Assembly: GCA_029778615.1 (NCBI GenBank)
Contig: JAKOPZ010000068.1
Coordinates: 36,619 to 100,618, forward strand
Source of the DNA: Chloroflexota bacterium
Lineage (GTDB): Bacteria > Chloroflexota > Anaerolineae > UBA4142 > SHND01
Direction of reading: 5' to 3'
Length of the DNA: 64,000 nucleotides
A program made the position numbers and the translations under genes. The notes below the pieces were generated by a model. It saw only the letters and a program-made list of their open reading frames with translations. It did not search any database and had not been told where the DNA came from. Below, piece after piece: positions 42,714-51,520 of the stretch (position 1 is its first letter; every line of letters begins with the position of its first letter).

Positions 42714-43396
42714 GGTTCGTTAGTAGTCAACTGTTTAACTTGTTCGGCGCGCTGATTTTTTGGAAAGGGGTAACGCACAATAGCAGATTTGCGTTTTTCT
42801 TCACGCGCCAGGGCGAGACGTTCGTACTGTTGATGCGCCGCAAACGCGAGAACGAAACCGACAATGCCCGCGAGAATTGCCCACACAACCAGCGTTGGGT
42901 CGAGCAGGATGATGGTCAAACTTGTGACCACGCCAAAGAACACGCAATCAATCAGCAGAATGACTTCGCGCGTTTCTGCGCCGCCCACACCGCGCGTGTC
43001 GTAACGCGGAATGTCATCATACGGCGCCCAAAAAAGATACGGCTCGATTTCCGGGGCGCGTTCGACAAAATAATGATGGATGCGATTAATCGCGCGCAGA
43101 TATTCAGTGCCTTGCATACTGCGTTCCAGCAGGCGATGAAAGGTAATGATGCCCAACAAAAAAATGCCCGCCGATGACGCGAACGTCACTTCGAGCAATT
43201 GAAAGGTTGCCAGACCAAACTGCGACAAGGCAACCGTCGCGCCAATGATGGTGGTCGTGAGAGTGAGAAACAGCGTGACGCGTCGTTCCGCTGTTTCGCG
43301 TGTGGAAAGATACAGTTCGCACAAACGCGCGTGTTCGGCGAGCACAAATTGAGTTCCTTTATCGGACGCGTCTTGAGACCGAAAAGTGGCGGACAT
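42710..43396 (-). CDS. Four-helix membrane protein of unknown function
   Basis: A 228-residue membrane protein. The N-terminal amphipathic part (LAEHARLCELYLSTRETAER) precedes two membrane helices (~40-60 and ~65-90), a soluble stretch (EIEPYLFWAPYDDIPRYDTR), and two more helices (~150-200). The pattern resembles the DUF/SMODS-associated or RipA-like 'SLATT' class of four-helix proteins, but I do not assign it. The start at 43396 (MSATFRSQDASDKG) avoids running through the upstream terminator. Translationally coupled to rlmI. Confidence 0.65.
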   Translation of the reverse strand: MSATFRSQDASDKGTQFVLAEHARLCELYLSTRETAERRVTLFLTLTTTIIGATVALSQFGLATFQLLEVTFASSAGIFLLGIITFHRLLERSMQGTEYLRAINRIHHYFVERAPEIEPYLFWAPYDDIPRYDTRGVGGAETREVILLIDCVFFGVVTSLTIILLDPTLVVWAILAGIVGFVLAFAAHQQYERLALAREEKRKSAIVRYPFPKNQRAEQVKQLTTNEP

Positions 43397-43419
43397 GGCA
43401 AATGATTTTACCACGAAAC

Positions 43420-43450
43420 AAAAACCCGTTCCGCGAGGGAACGGGTTAAG
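43420..43450 (-). terminator. Terminator after the beta-helix protein gene
   Basis: AACCCGTTCC and GGAACGGGTT stem on the minus strand with a CTCGC-type loop, followed by TTTTGTTTC. Confidence 0.85.
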
Positions 43451-43493
43451 AATCTGCACACTTTGTCAGGAGCAATGTAACCACTGCGTGCGC

Positions 43494-45278
43494 TCATTGC
43501 ACAGTAAACACTCGCGCCGCCGATTTCGCACAGCCGAATGCACCGTTGCATGCCTTTACGGACCACTTGAGTAACAGATTCTTTGGCAATGCCTTTGTCT
43601 TGAATTTTGTGACACTCAAACCGCCCTTACCGTCCACTTTTTTTCCTGTTGCCGCATTCTTGATTGTCACTTGATACGTTTGCGCGCACAGTGCGGCTTT
43701 CCATTTCAACGTAGGCGTCTGCGTATTGACCGTGCCATTGTTTGCAGGCGATGTCAGTTGCGGTTTCGCAGGTTTCGTCTGACAGCCACTGTTTGGCGTA
43801 TTTGTAACGGTTGGTGTGGGCGATGGACCAACCGTTGGCGTCCGTGTTGCCGTCGCAGTGCGTGTTGCCGTCGCAGTGCGTGTTGCCGTCGCAGTGCGCG
43901 TTGCCGTCGCAGTGCGTGTTGTCGTTGCAGTTGGCGCCGCGGGCTGAACTTCGACAGAGCCAACATCACACGAGGAACCTTGCGGGCGCGAGTATTGGCG
44001 CTGGTCGGTGGACGGACAACCACCGGTCAGACCAACATCATTGCTTCCACCATCAATGGCTGAACTGCCCGCTTGCGGCAGATGCGTTTTGGTCAAGCCG
44101 CCATTGTCCGCCAGCGGACCGAGTTTCATGTCAATTCGATTGTCGCGTCCTAGACCGAAACCGCAATTGGCATCATCCGAAAGGTTGTAACTCTGGTCAT
44201 AACCCGTTATCCCGGCGGGACCGACCCATGCGCAGTTCTGGGCACCTGCATGGACGAAAGCCGAATTTTTGAGAAAGAGCGCACTGTCAAACGAGGCAAA
44301 GCCGCCGCCGGTATATGCGTCGTTGGCGACGAAGGTGAGATTTGTGAATGAAGCATTGGTAGTCTTGTATATGTAAATACCGCCACCTTGAGCATTGGCT
44401 GCGTTACTGTCAAAGGTGGCATTGGTCAAAAAGACCGTTCCTCGCGTAACGTAAATGCCCCCGCCATAAGCTGCACCGTTCGCGTCAAGTGTGCTGGTAT
44501 CGAGAGTCAGCTTGGTGTTGTGCTGGTACTGATACACCATGATGGCTCCGCCATAGTTTGCAGCGTTTTGGCTAAAGGTGCTGGAATGAATGTACACGTC
44601 TGCTCCTTCCGACTCGTAGAGTGCGCCACCCCAGCCATATGGGAGATTGGCTGTCGCCGCATTCAGGTACAAATTGCTGCTCGTAACTATCGTCTCTGCT
44701 CCCACCCCCGTTGTGTAAATCGCACCGCCATTGAGTCCCTTGTTGCCTACAAACTCGCTGTTGATAATGCTCAACGTACCGGTGGAGGAACTGATCGCGC
44801 CGCCATTACCCTTTGTCGTGACATTGTTCAAAAGTTTACTGTCATAGATTTGGAGCACGCTGCCGGGAGACGCATAAATCGCACCGCCGTCAAAGCTCCC
44901 AACTCCGCCACCGTCGCCGTCCGCATTCCCGTTTGAGACCGTTATGTGGCTGAGAGTGAGAATTCCACCGCTGTTCACACGGAACACTCGCGTGCTATTG
45001 CCTCCGCTCAAAGTAATCTTGTCCGCGCCGTCAATCGTCGTGTTCTTGGTAATTGCCGGCAGAGCCGCGAGCGCATCCAAAGTTATTGTGGCGGTGCCGC
45101 AATTGAAGGTGAGCGTGCCGCCACTGCCGCTTTGCATCGCCGACAAATCGGCGCGGAGTTCGTCGTCGTTGCTGCAATTGTTGACGACTTGGTCGGCGGC
45201 ATAAATAAGACGGGTCCGAGTAACGAGAAGAATGCCGAGAGCGAGACTCAAGGCGACGAAAAGTTTGATGCGATGCAT
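43494..45278 (-). CDS. Secreted right-handed beta-helix protein with TATR repeats
   Basis: A 594-residue exported protein. Signal peptide (RIKLFVALSLALGILLVTRT). A pectate-lyase/POMP-like right-handed beta-helix runs through about residues 35-420 with repeated GGGIY, NNVT and FTNLTF turns. A low-complexity linker of TATR repeats at ~430-455 is followed by a Thr/Pro stretch and a C-terminal beta domain (TSPANNGTVNTQTPTLKWKA). These parts suit a surface adhesin or a carbohydrate binder. An AAGGAGG site precedes ATG 45278. It is monocistronic, with its own terminator. Confidence 0.85.
   Translation of the reverse strand: MHRIKLFVALSLALGILLVTRTRLIYAADQVVNNCSNDDELRADLSAMQSGSGGTLTFNCGTATITLDALAALPAITKNTTIDGADKITLSGGNSTRVFRVNSGGILTLSHITVSNGNADGDGGGVGSFDGGAIYASPGSVLQIYDSKLLNNVTTKGNGGAISSSTGTLSIINSEFVGNKGLNGGAIYTTGVGAETIVTSSNLYLNAATANLPYGWGGALYESEGADVYIHSSTFSQNAANYGGAIMVYQYQHNTKLTLDTSTLDANGAAYGGGIYVTRGTVFLTNATFDSNAANAQGGGIYIYKTTNASFTNLTFVANDAYTGGGFASFDSALFLKNSAFVHAGAQNCAWVGPAGITGYDQSYNLSDDANCGFGLGRDNRIDMKLGPLADNGGLTKTHLPQAGSSAIDGGSNDVGLTGGCPSTDQRQYSRPQGSSCDVGSVEVQPAAPTATTTRTATATRTATATRTATATRTATATRTPTVGPSPTPTVTNTPNSGCQTKPAKPQLTSPANNGTVNTQTPTLKWKAALCAQTYQVTIKNAATGKKVDGKGGLSVTKFKTKALPKNLLLKWSVKACNGAFGCAKSAARVFTVQ
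43843..43932. repeat. 18-bp tandem repeat inside the beta-helix gene
   Basis: Four near-identical copies of CGTGTTGCCGTCGCAGTG (43843-43914) and a degenerate fifth, coding for Thr-Ala-Thr-Arg-Thr-Ala on the other strand. It is a coding minisatellite prone to length change. Confidence 0.85.
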
Positions 45279-45557
45279 GTTGCGCCTCCTTGGCACTGTG
45301 CAATGAAAAAAACGCGCCTTGGCAAACAGGACGCGTCCAGTGTTTTCAATTTCGTGGGCGACAGTATAACATGAATCCTTTGTAGTGGGACCTCAACCGC
45401 GCATTCGCGATTGCGTTCATCAAATAAAAAGACCTTTGAGGTTTTACCGCGAACGCGTGAATTGAAGCGTCTCGCTCGCAAACCACAAAGGTCGTTTGAC
45501 CTACCGGTCGTTTGTTGCTAATGCGCAAGAACCTTGTTGCGCGAAACCCACCAAGAG

Positions 45558-46655
45558 TCACTCGACAAAGCGTCGTTCGCTGCGGTCAATCCGCAATTCT
45601 TCACCCAACACTTCGGCTACCATCGGCAGATAGATTTCATACATTTTTTGTTTGGTGAGCCGCACTTCTAAATCGGTCACGTATGCGAGCGCGTTGTACA
45701 CCTGCACACCACCGTAATCACTTTGCAGCATTTCCACAATCGGCACGACCGTTTCGGGTTCGAGCAAATCCACTTCAATGTCGCCAATGCGTTCTTTGCG
45801 TCCGACACACGACGCGGGCAAATCAATCCGCAGCGCGTCATCCAAATCGTCGAGCCGCACGAAAAAAGAAACAATCGCGGGTTCTTCTTTGACGCCTTCA
45901 TTTTCGATGACCACCGTCGCCGACCCTTCGCTAAAACTGTACGTGCCCAAGACGACGGGCGTCGAAAATCCGCGCTTGCGCTCGGTCAATTCATCAAACA
46001 ATGCGCTGTCGGAAATTTCCTGCAAACTGCCGCCGCGCCCCATGCGCCGCTGTAGAATTTTGGAAAACAATGCCTGGCGATTCGTCTTGGCAATCGAGAC
46101 GAGTTGAATCTCGCGCGTTTCGCACAAGGTAAACAGCCGACGATAATCGCGCAGCAAAATTTCCGCAAAGTCGCGGTCTTCGGGAATGCCCTCCCCGCGC
46201 AATGGATACAACTGTGGAAGCGTGCCGTATAGTGCGCCGTCGAGATACAGGATACTGCCGCGCGGAATTTTTTCCGCAAATTCGCGCGCGAGTCCGATTT
46301 CCAAACTCTGCCGCATCAAATCGGCAAAACGGTCCATCGTTTGCGCGCGCACCGTGCCGGGGAGAATTTCAATATCGGTGACGGGTTCGTTAATATCCTC
46401 GCCCATGATAAGCGCCTGCGCGACGAAAATGGTAGAGCCGTTGGTCAAGTTCGCGCGTCGCGACGAACCGTCAATCGCGTACGCGGGGCGTTTGTTTTGA
46501 TTTCCGCGCGGCGGCACGAGGGCGTGCCAATGCTCCAACACTGCCGCGCGAAATTCCGCATCAATGCGCTGCCCGCTCTGATGCAAATTCGTTTTCAATG
46601 TGTCGCGTTTTTTGGCAATGGCGTCATTCAGCTGTCCGATAAACGTTCCCGACAT
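45558..46655 (-). CDS. nurA: NurA-domain nuclease
   Basis: A 365-residue nuclease of the NurA family (5'-3' ssDNA exonuclease / ssDNA endonuclease). Its RNase-H-like core is seen in YAIDGSSRRANLTNGSTIFV (first catalytic Asp), ILYLDGALYGTLPQLYP (second), and SIAKTNRQALFS. NurA works with the HerA helicase in archaea and some bacteria; herA is not in the window. GGGGAGG precedes the ATG. The upstream spacer holds an inverted repeat, GAACATCGTCA (46684-46694) with TGACGATGTTC (46719-46729), a possible leader hairpin or operator. Confidence 0.85.
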   Translation of the reverse strand: MSGTFIGQLNDAIAKKRDTLKTNLHQSGQRIDAEFRAAVLEHWHALVPPRGNQNKRPAYAIDGSSRRANLTNGSTIFVAQALIMGEDINEPVTDIEILPGTVRAQTMDRFADLMRQSLEIGLAREFAEKIPRGSILYLDGALYGTLPQLYPLRGEGIPEDRDFAEILLRDYRRLFTLCETREIQLVSIAKTNRQALFSKILQRRMGRGGSLQEISDSALFDELTERKRGFSTPVVLGTYSFSEGSATVVIENEGVKEEPAIVSFFVRLDDLDDALRIDLPASCVGRKERIGDIEVDLLEPETVVPIVEMLQSDYGGVQVYNALAYVTDLEVRLTKQKMYEIYLPMVAEVLGEELRIDRSERRFVE

Positions 46656-46683
46656 GGCAACCTCCCCTGCGCGATATGATAAG

Positions 46684-46729
46684 GAACATCGTCAAAAAAA
46701 AATCTGTGCGCGTGCGTGTGACGATGTTC
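46684..46729. promoter_or_regulatory. Inverted repeat upstream of nurA
   Basis: GAACATCGTCA (46684-46694) and TGACGATGTTC (46719-46729) are perfect 11-bp inverted repeats with a 24-nt loop. It sits about 30 bp before the nurA start. It could be a split operator or leader hairpin. Not a recognised LexA box. Confidence 0.5.
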
Positions 46730-46892
46730 GAACGAGGAATGGGGAAAACTGGAACATGTGTAAACAACGGTCAACCCGGCGGACAGTTTCCCAACGAACT
46801 TTTGTGCTAATTCTAATCGCACTTTTGTTCGATGTCAATGAATTTTACGAACAAAATTTCTATCCGAATGAAACGGATGTTCTATCCTCTTT

Positions 46893-46929
46893 GCCAAAAG
46901 AAACTCGTTTGCAGTTGTCTGCAAACGAG
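46893..46929 (-). terminator. Terminator after the SIMPL pair
   Basis: CTCGTTTGCAG (46904-46914) pairs with CTGCAAACGAG (46919-46929), followed on the minus strand by TTTCTTTTGG. Confidence 0.9.
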
Positions 46930-46939
46930 CTGGCATGCT

Positions 46940-47704
46940 TTATTGTTCGATTTCAAAGTGCATTTCGACACTGACCGAAATTTCTGTCGAGCCGGTTTCG
47001 ACCGGACCCGCCCCACCCGCCGCTTGCGGCGCGCTCTCGAACGCACCGCGATTGAACGGAATCGGTCCTTGTGTGATTTCGCTGATGGAAGTAATTTTTC
47101 CCACCTTGACGTTCGCGGCGCTCGCTAGGGTTTGCGCTTTTGCCATCGCATCTTTTACGGCAGCCGTGCGCGCTTGTTCTTGCGCCTGACTCGGGTCGTT
47201 CACATCAAAGTACACGCTGTTCACCGAATTCGCGCCTGCCGCAATCGCGGCGTCCAACACTTTGCCCACATCGCCGATTTTGCGAATTTTCACATTCACC
47301 AGGTTGCTCACACGATACGCGGTGATGGTTGGCACTTGGTCTTCTTTGGGCTGATTCGTCAGCGGATACACATTGTAGCTGGACGTTTGAATATCTTTGG
47401 CATCCACGCCTTGCGCCTTGATGGCGGCGAGCACTGCCGTCATTTTGTCACTCGCTTCTTGCGTTGCTTGTGCCAAAGTGGGCGCGGTAATTTCAACGCC
47501 AATGTTTGCAACGGCAATGTCCGGCGTCACAAAGACGCGTCCGATTCCCGAAACGCCAATGTCACTCTTGGGCGTACCCGTTGGCGTCTGTGCGTTGGCG
47601 ACACGCGGGGCGCTTGCTTGCGCCAGACCCGCGACGATCGCAACCGCAATGATGGTACCGGCAGCAAACAACGCCGGAATACCAATTTTCAACATGCGCT
47701 TCAT
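46940..47704 (-). CDS. SIMPL-domain (DUF541) exported protein, paralogue 1
   Basis: A 254-residue exported protein with signal peptide (MLKIGIPALFAAGTIIAVAI) and one SIMPL domain: DIGVSGIGRVFVTPDIAVAN, DKMTAVLAAIKAQGVDAKDI, QTSSYNVYPL, AAVKDAMAKAQTLASAANVK. SIMPL proteins (e.g. BP26/OprD-like YggE) form oligomers in the envelope, with roles in stress or channel-like assemblies. A GGAG site precedes the ATG at 47704. It lies 52 bp downstream of a paralogue, with an intercistronic hairpin GGCACTGT/ACAGTGCC (47725-47747). Confidence 0.88.
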   Translation of the reverse strand: MKRMLKIGIPALFAAGTIIAVAIVAGLAQASAPRVANAQTPTGTPKSDIGVSGIGRVFVTPDIAVANIGVEITAPTLAQATQEASDKMTAVLAAIKAQGVDAKDIQTSSYNVYPLTNQPKEDQVPTITAYRVSNLVNVKIRKIGDVGKVLDAAIAAGANSVNSVYFDVNDPSQAQEQARTAAVKDAMAKAQTLASAANVKVGKITSISEITQGPIPFNRGAFESAPQAAGGAGPVETGSTEISVSVEMHFEIEQ

Positions 47705-47755
47705 TCTTTTGCTCCTCCAGAGCGGCACTGTTTTTTTCACAGTGCCTGTGCGTTA

Positions 47756-48505
47756 TTATTCACTGATTTCAAATGTTACGTTGACGGTTTTGGTCACGTC
47801 GAGCGAGCCCGTTTCGACCGGACCCGCGCCCGCCGCATCCGCTGCGGTGCGTGCATACGGTACAGGTGGAGGCACTTGGGAACTGCTCTCGGTGATAGAA
47901 AGCACATTGCCCAGTTTGACTCCGGCCGCCGCAGCAAGCGTTTGCGCGCGCTGCATCGCATCCTTGACGGCAGCCGTGCGCGCGTCTTGTTCGTACGACG
48001 ACGCGTCGGCAATACCAAAGGTCACACCGCCGAGAAAGTTTGCGCCCGCGCCCATTCCTGCATCGAGCACTTGCCCAACGGTTTCAATTTTTTTCACTTG
48101 CACCGTGACAATATTCATCACTTGGTACCCCGTCACTTGCGGGGGCGCGCCTTCTTTGTAATTCGTAATAGGTGAAACGGAATAGCTGCTGGTTTGAATC
48201 TCCTTCGGGTCAATGCCCTGTGCTTTGATTGCCTCGAGCACCTTGGTCATCGTATCGTTCACTTGCTTGGTCGCTTCGCCCAACGTCGGCGCGGTAACTT
48301 GCGAACCAATGGTAATCACTGCTTGGTCGGGCTGCGCGGTCACGCGTCCGTTGCCGGAAACGCTGATAACGCGTTTCGCGGGCTCGTCCGCGCGGTTCGG
48401 CGCCGCATTCACCACATCCGTCCGCGTGGCAAGTCCGATAACGAGAAGGAGCAAGAAAACGCTGATGCCCAATATGCCGCCGGCTTGAAGAAAACGATTA
48501 AACAC
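47756..48505 (-). CDS. SIMPL-domain (DUF541) exported protein, paralogue 2
   Basis: A 249-residue signal-anchored protein sharing the SIMPL motifs of its neighbour (VISVSGNGRVTAQPDQAVIT; VLEAIKAQGIDPKEIQTSSY; DAMQRAQTLAAAAGVKLGNV). The GTG start at 48505 has a strong GAGGAGG site. The tandem pair on one transcript probably forms a mixed oligomer or reflects recent duplication; about half of the aligned positions look identical by eye. Confidence 0.88.
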   Translation of the reverse strand: MFNRFLQAGGILGISVFLLLLVIGLATRTDVVNAAPNRADEPAKRVISVSGNGRVTAQPDQAVITIGSQVTAPTLGEATKQVNDTMTKVLEAIKAQGIDPKEIQTSSYSVSPITNYKEGAPPQVTGYQVMNIVTVQVKKIETVGQVLDAGMGAGANFLGGVTFGIADASSYEQDARTAAVKDAMQRAQTLAAAAGVKLGNVLSITESSSQVPPPVPYARTAADAAGAGPVETGSLDVTKTVNVTFEISE

Positions 48506-48567
48506 AAATTCCTCCTCTTGGATAATAGTGCAAGTATGTGACGATACGCGATTTAATTTTGTTCCAA

Positions 48568-48606
48568 AAAAAGTAAACCTCGAAGGTTGTTGCCCTTCGA
48601 GGTTAT
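48568..48606 (-). terminator. Terminator after the lipoprotein gene
   Basis: AACCTCGAAGG and CCTTCGAGGTT stem on the minus strand with a 7-8 nt loop, followed by TACTTTTTTTGG. Confidence 0.88.
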
Positions 48607-48607
48607 G

Positions 48608-49684
48608 CTACTTGGCGATGAATAATTCTTCCACCAACAAGGTCCCGTCCGCTTGCGGGACGCCCGTCGCATCAACCGTTTGTCCGGTTTTGATGTCGTC
48701 GAATTTACCCCGCGTCGCATCGGCAAGCGAGACAAAGGACGTTTCCGTGAGATGGAGCGTCGTGATGTTTCCGCTCGCAGGTTTGATGGTGACGCGACGC
48801 GCGGCGCTGTCAATTTTTTCTACCGTGCCCTGCGCGTGGGCCCACGAGTTCGGCTTGATAAATTCCACACTGTCGCTCTCGAGATACGGCGCACCGTTAT
48901 TCAAATGAAACGTCCCGAACACGCGCACCAATTCGCCGGCGCGCGAGTCGGCATCCGCAGGCGGCTTGCCCACATACGGCTTGTCGAGCATCGTGACCCA
49001 TAACGAACCCGCAAACGTCTGTAGTGCGAACGCGGCATTTTCGGGCGGCGCGCCCGCGTCGGACGGCGGACTGGCTTTGGTTTGATACGCGCCGACGTAC
49101 ATGAATTCTTTGCCATCATACTTGGCGGGATTCGCGCGCACTTGCGCCACGCTCGGTGCATCATAATACGGAATTCGCGTCAGGATGCCCGTATAACGCC
49201 ACGCGCTCGGCTCGCGCTGTAGATACAAATGCGCGTGATAGGGTTCCTCTTGGGGCGGCTCTACCAAGACGAGCACAGACGTATCACCCACCGGCACACT
49301 CCAACGCGGTTCGTATGTCGGACGCTCCAAATCAATCGTCAATTTATTTTCTTTGGCAAATTGCAATGACAGCGTGAGCCCGCGTCGCGGGTCAATCGGC
49401 GGGGTGCCGCCTTGGCGATAGATGGACGCGACCCATTTGTTGAACGAAATCGTATTCGCCAACACATCGCCGTTCTTTTCGTCGAACCCTTGCTTGAGCA
49501 GTTTTTCCAATTCAAAGAGCTGCGGCTCGGTCAGCGAGACAGGCGTTACAGTTGGCAGTGTGATGGGCGTCTCGACGACGATGTTCGTCGGCAAAGGTTC
49601 GGGCGTCGGCAAAGGCGTCGGCACGATTGTGCTGCACCCGGCGAACGACCACAACAAAAACAAGAACAACAAAATCCGTTTCAT
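48608..49684 (-). CDS. Lipoprotein of unknown function
   Basis: A 358-residue lipoprotein with signal peptide MKRILLFLFLLWSFAGC (Cys lipidation site), a Pro/Thr linker, and two soluble regions. The first (~60-190) is alpha/beta with several Trp. The second (~200-290) contains AKYDGKEFMYVGAYQTK, suggestive of an OB-type fold. The C-terminal ~75 residues (GTVEKIDSAARRVTIKPASG) look like a small beta-barrel related to DUF5666. ATG 49684 follows GGTG. No enzyme motif. Confidence 0.75.
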   Translation of the reverse strand: MKRILLFLFLLWSFAGCSTIVPTPLPTPEPLPTNIVVETPITLPTVTPVSLTEPQLFELEKLLKQGFDEKNGDVLANTISFNKWVASIYRQGGTPPIDPRRGLTLSLQFAKENKLTIDLERPTYEPRWSVPVGDTSVLVLVEPPQEEPYHAHLYLQREPSAWRYTGILTRIPYYDAPSVAQVRANPAKYDGKEFMYVGAYQTKASPPSDAGAPPENAAFALQTFAGSLWVTMLDKPYVGKPPADADSRAGELVRVFGTFHLNNGAPYLESDSVEFIKPNSWAHAQGTVEKIDSAARRVTIKPASGNITTLHLTETSFVSLADATRGKFDDIKTGQTVDATGVPQADGTLLVEELFIAK

Positions 49685-49739
49685 CCTGCACCTCAAAATG
49701 ATTCCATTCCACGCGCGGGAGCGACGCGCCAAATTTTAT

Positions 49740-51365
49740 TCAACTGCTCAATCCGATGACCCAAACCGCGACCCATATGACCAAAAAAATGAGCCACGCG
49801 ATGGGCGGTTGTTCCAATAACGAAAGCGCCTGCTGTAACAAGAGACGCGCAAAATGATAGAACGCGTCCAGCGCCATAGACAGGTCCGACAAGTCAAAAA
49901 TATTTGTGACTGTCGTGGGCAACAAATTCGCGCGCGGTTCCCAACGCCGCGCCAACTCAAAGGATGCCAAAAGCGGCACCGCCAATCCCGCCAGCAAAAA
50001 AATCAATGCCGTAAAATTGGTTGGTTGAAACAACGCGCGGAACGCGAGCGCGCCACCCGCCTGGACGTTACTGCCGAACGGCGCGAGAAAAACCGCCGGC
50101 GCAAATGTTAACGCGAGCGATGGCAGAATCACGCACGCGAGCGCGGCATATTCGAACAAGGACGGCACTTTGGGCGCGACCTGACTGCTCGCAAAAATTT
50201 CGCGCCACACCGGCACCAGCGTCAGCGACAGGGCTGCCACGAGCAAAAGCCACAATGCGATGCCCGTTTGAGAATAGGCAGCATCGAGCGCACCGACGCG
50301 CGTCCAAAAGGTTGGCGCAAGCGGCAGGGATGCCACCACTATCAGCCCCGCAATCCAAACCATCAACGCCAAACGAATTTGCGGCAATTCCGCCCGCCAT
50401 TGCGAAGCGATTTCAATGAATACACACACGGCAAACGCGCCGGGCGCGAACCATGCGCCCAACGCCGCTGCCAATGGCGGATTGACAAACAGCGGCAGCA
50501 CAAACAAGAGCGTGCCAAACGCGCGCAGCACCCATGTCAATGCTTCGCCGCCGTGCAATTGTCCCACAACCACCAGCGCGCTCGCGCCCACCGCAAGCAC
50601 GGTCAGAATTTTCAACTCGGCGTCAAACGCAATGCCCCCCTGCACTTGCGAAATGAACCGCGTGACCAGATATCCGCCGAGCAGCATTGGCAAACCGACG
50701 CGCACGCCGAGCGAATTCAAGTTCGCGGGCGCGGCGACGTGCAGCGGATACACCCCACTCCGAATCCATGCCGCGAGCAAAAACAAAAATGCGCTGACGC
50801 CCTCCAGCTGCACCTCGGCCAAACGCAGCGAACTCGCTTGATTAGAAACAACCATTCCTGCCGTAAGCAGCAGCACAATCGCAACCAAATTCCAACCGAA
50901 CGCGTGCGCCGCCGCGCGTGACGTATCGCCTTCTTGCGCGGGGACACTCAAGAGTCCCAATTCCACCAGCACCCACGCACTCGCCAGCATCGTAAAATTG
51001 TCGGCGGCGAAAAACAACAGTGCACCGCTCGCGGCAATTAACGAACCAAAAACAAAAACGCGCGCGTGACGTTCAATTCCAAACAGCAGGCGCCCGCACA
51101 AAACGACCAAGAGAAACAGTCCCAACGGCAGTGCCGCGCCGTTCCATTGCAATGTCAGCGATAACGCGGGCAGCGCATCCACCGGCGGAAACAGCGTAAC
51201 CGGCTCTGCCGCGCGCGACACATAGATTAACGCGAACCCTGCGACAACACATGCGGCAAGCGGAATCCAGCGGCGAAAGCGAAACGAAAGCGGCAGAGGA
51301 AGGATTGAGAGGAGCGCGCCGCCCAATAAAACCAACGCGGGCAGCAAACCGACAATCACATTCAT
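49740..51365 (-). CDS. Polytopic membrane protein distantly related to complex I NuoL/M/N
   Basis: A 541-residue protein with about 14 membrane helices. The order and spacing recall NuoL/M/N antiporter-like subunits: FAADNFTMLASAWVLVELGL, AAHAFGWNLVAIVLLLTAG, and SGVYPLHVAAPANLNSLGVR where NuoN/L have their FPFHxWLPDA region. The key lysine and glutamate residues of active proton channels are not evident (AWIRSGVYPLH, WVLVELGL retains one Glu). It stands alone; no other nuo or mrp gene is nearby. It may be a degenerate carbon-concentrating or redox-coupled subunit. Confidence 0.55.
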   Translation of the reverse strand: MNVIVGLLPALVLLGGALLSILPLPLSFRFRRWIPLAACVVAGFALIYVSRAAEPVTLFPPVDALPALSLTLQWNGAALPLGLFLLVVLCGRLLFGIERHARVFVFGSLIAASGALLFFAADNFTMLASAWVLVELGLLSVPAQEGDTSRAAAHAFGWNLVAIVLLLTAGMVVSNQASSLRLAEVQLEGVSAFLFLLAAWIRSGVYPLHVAAPANLNSLGVRVGLPMLLGGYLVTRFISQVQGGIAFDAELKILTVLAVGASALVVVGQLHGGEALTWVLRAFGTLLFVLPLFVNPPLAAALGAWFAPGAFAVCVFIEIASQWRAELPQIRLALMVWIAGLIVVASLPLAPTFWTRVGALDAAYSQTGIALWLLLVAALSLTLVPVWREIFASSQVAPKVPSLFEYAALACVILPSLALTFAPAVFLAPFGSNVQAGGALAFRALFQPTNFTALIFLLAGLAVPLLASFELARRWEPRANLLPTTVTNIFDLSDLSMALDAFYHFARLLLQQALSLLEQPPIAWLIFLVIWVAVWVIGLSS

Positions 51366-51468
51366 GAGCGCGAGATTCTAGCACAAATGAAACTCCCTGA
51401 CCAAAAACAACGTCTATTCGATGTGACACACACAAGCCATACCATTGCTTCGCCTCGAATTACACCAA

Positions 51469-51505
51469 TGCTATAATCAGCCGTTGGACCTGCACAGGTC
51501 CAACG
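51469..51505 (+). promoter_or_regulatory. Extended -10 and palindrome before the LCP gene
   Basis: TGCTATAAT (51469-51477) is an extended -10. Four nt later, CGTTGGACCT (51482-51491) and AGGTCCAACG (51496-51505) form a perfect inverted repeat around GCAC. It overlaps the predicted transcription start, so it is either an operator or a 5' hairpin of the mRNA. Confidence 0.6.
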
Positions 51506-51520
51506 CGCAAGGTTAGACTT

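Noticed and set aside
43843..43932. CRISPR array
   Set aside because: Repeats are contiguous with no spacers and are in frame inside a coding gene.
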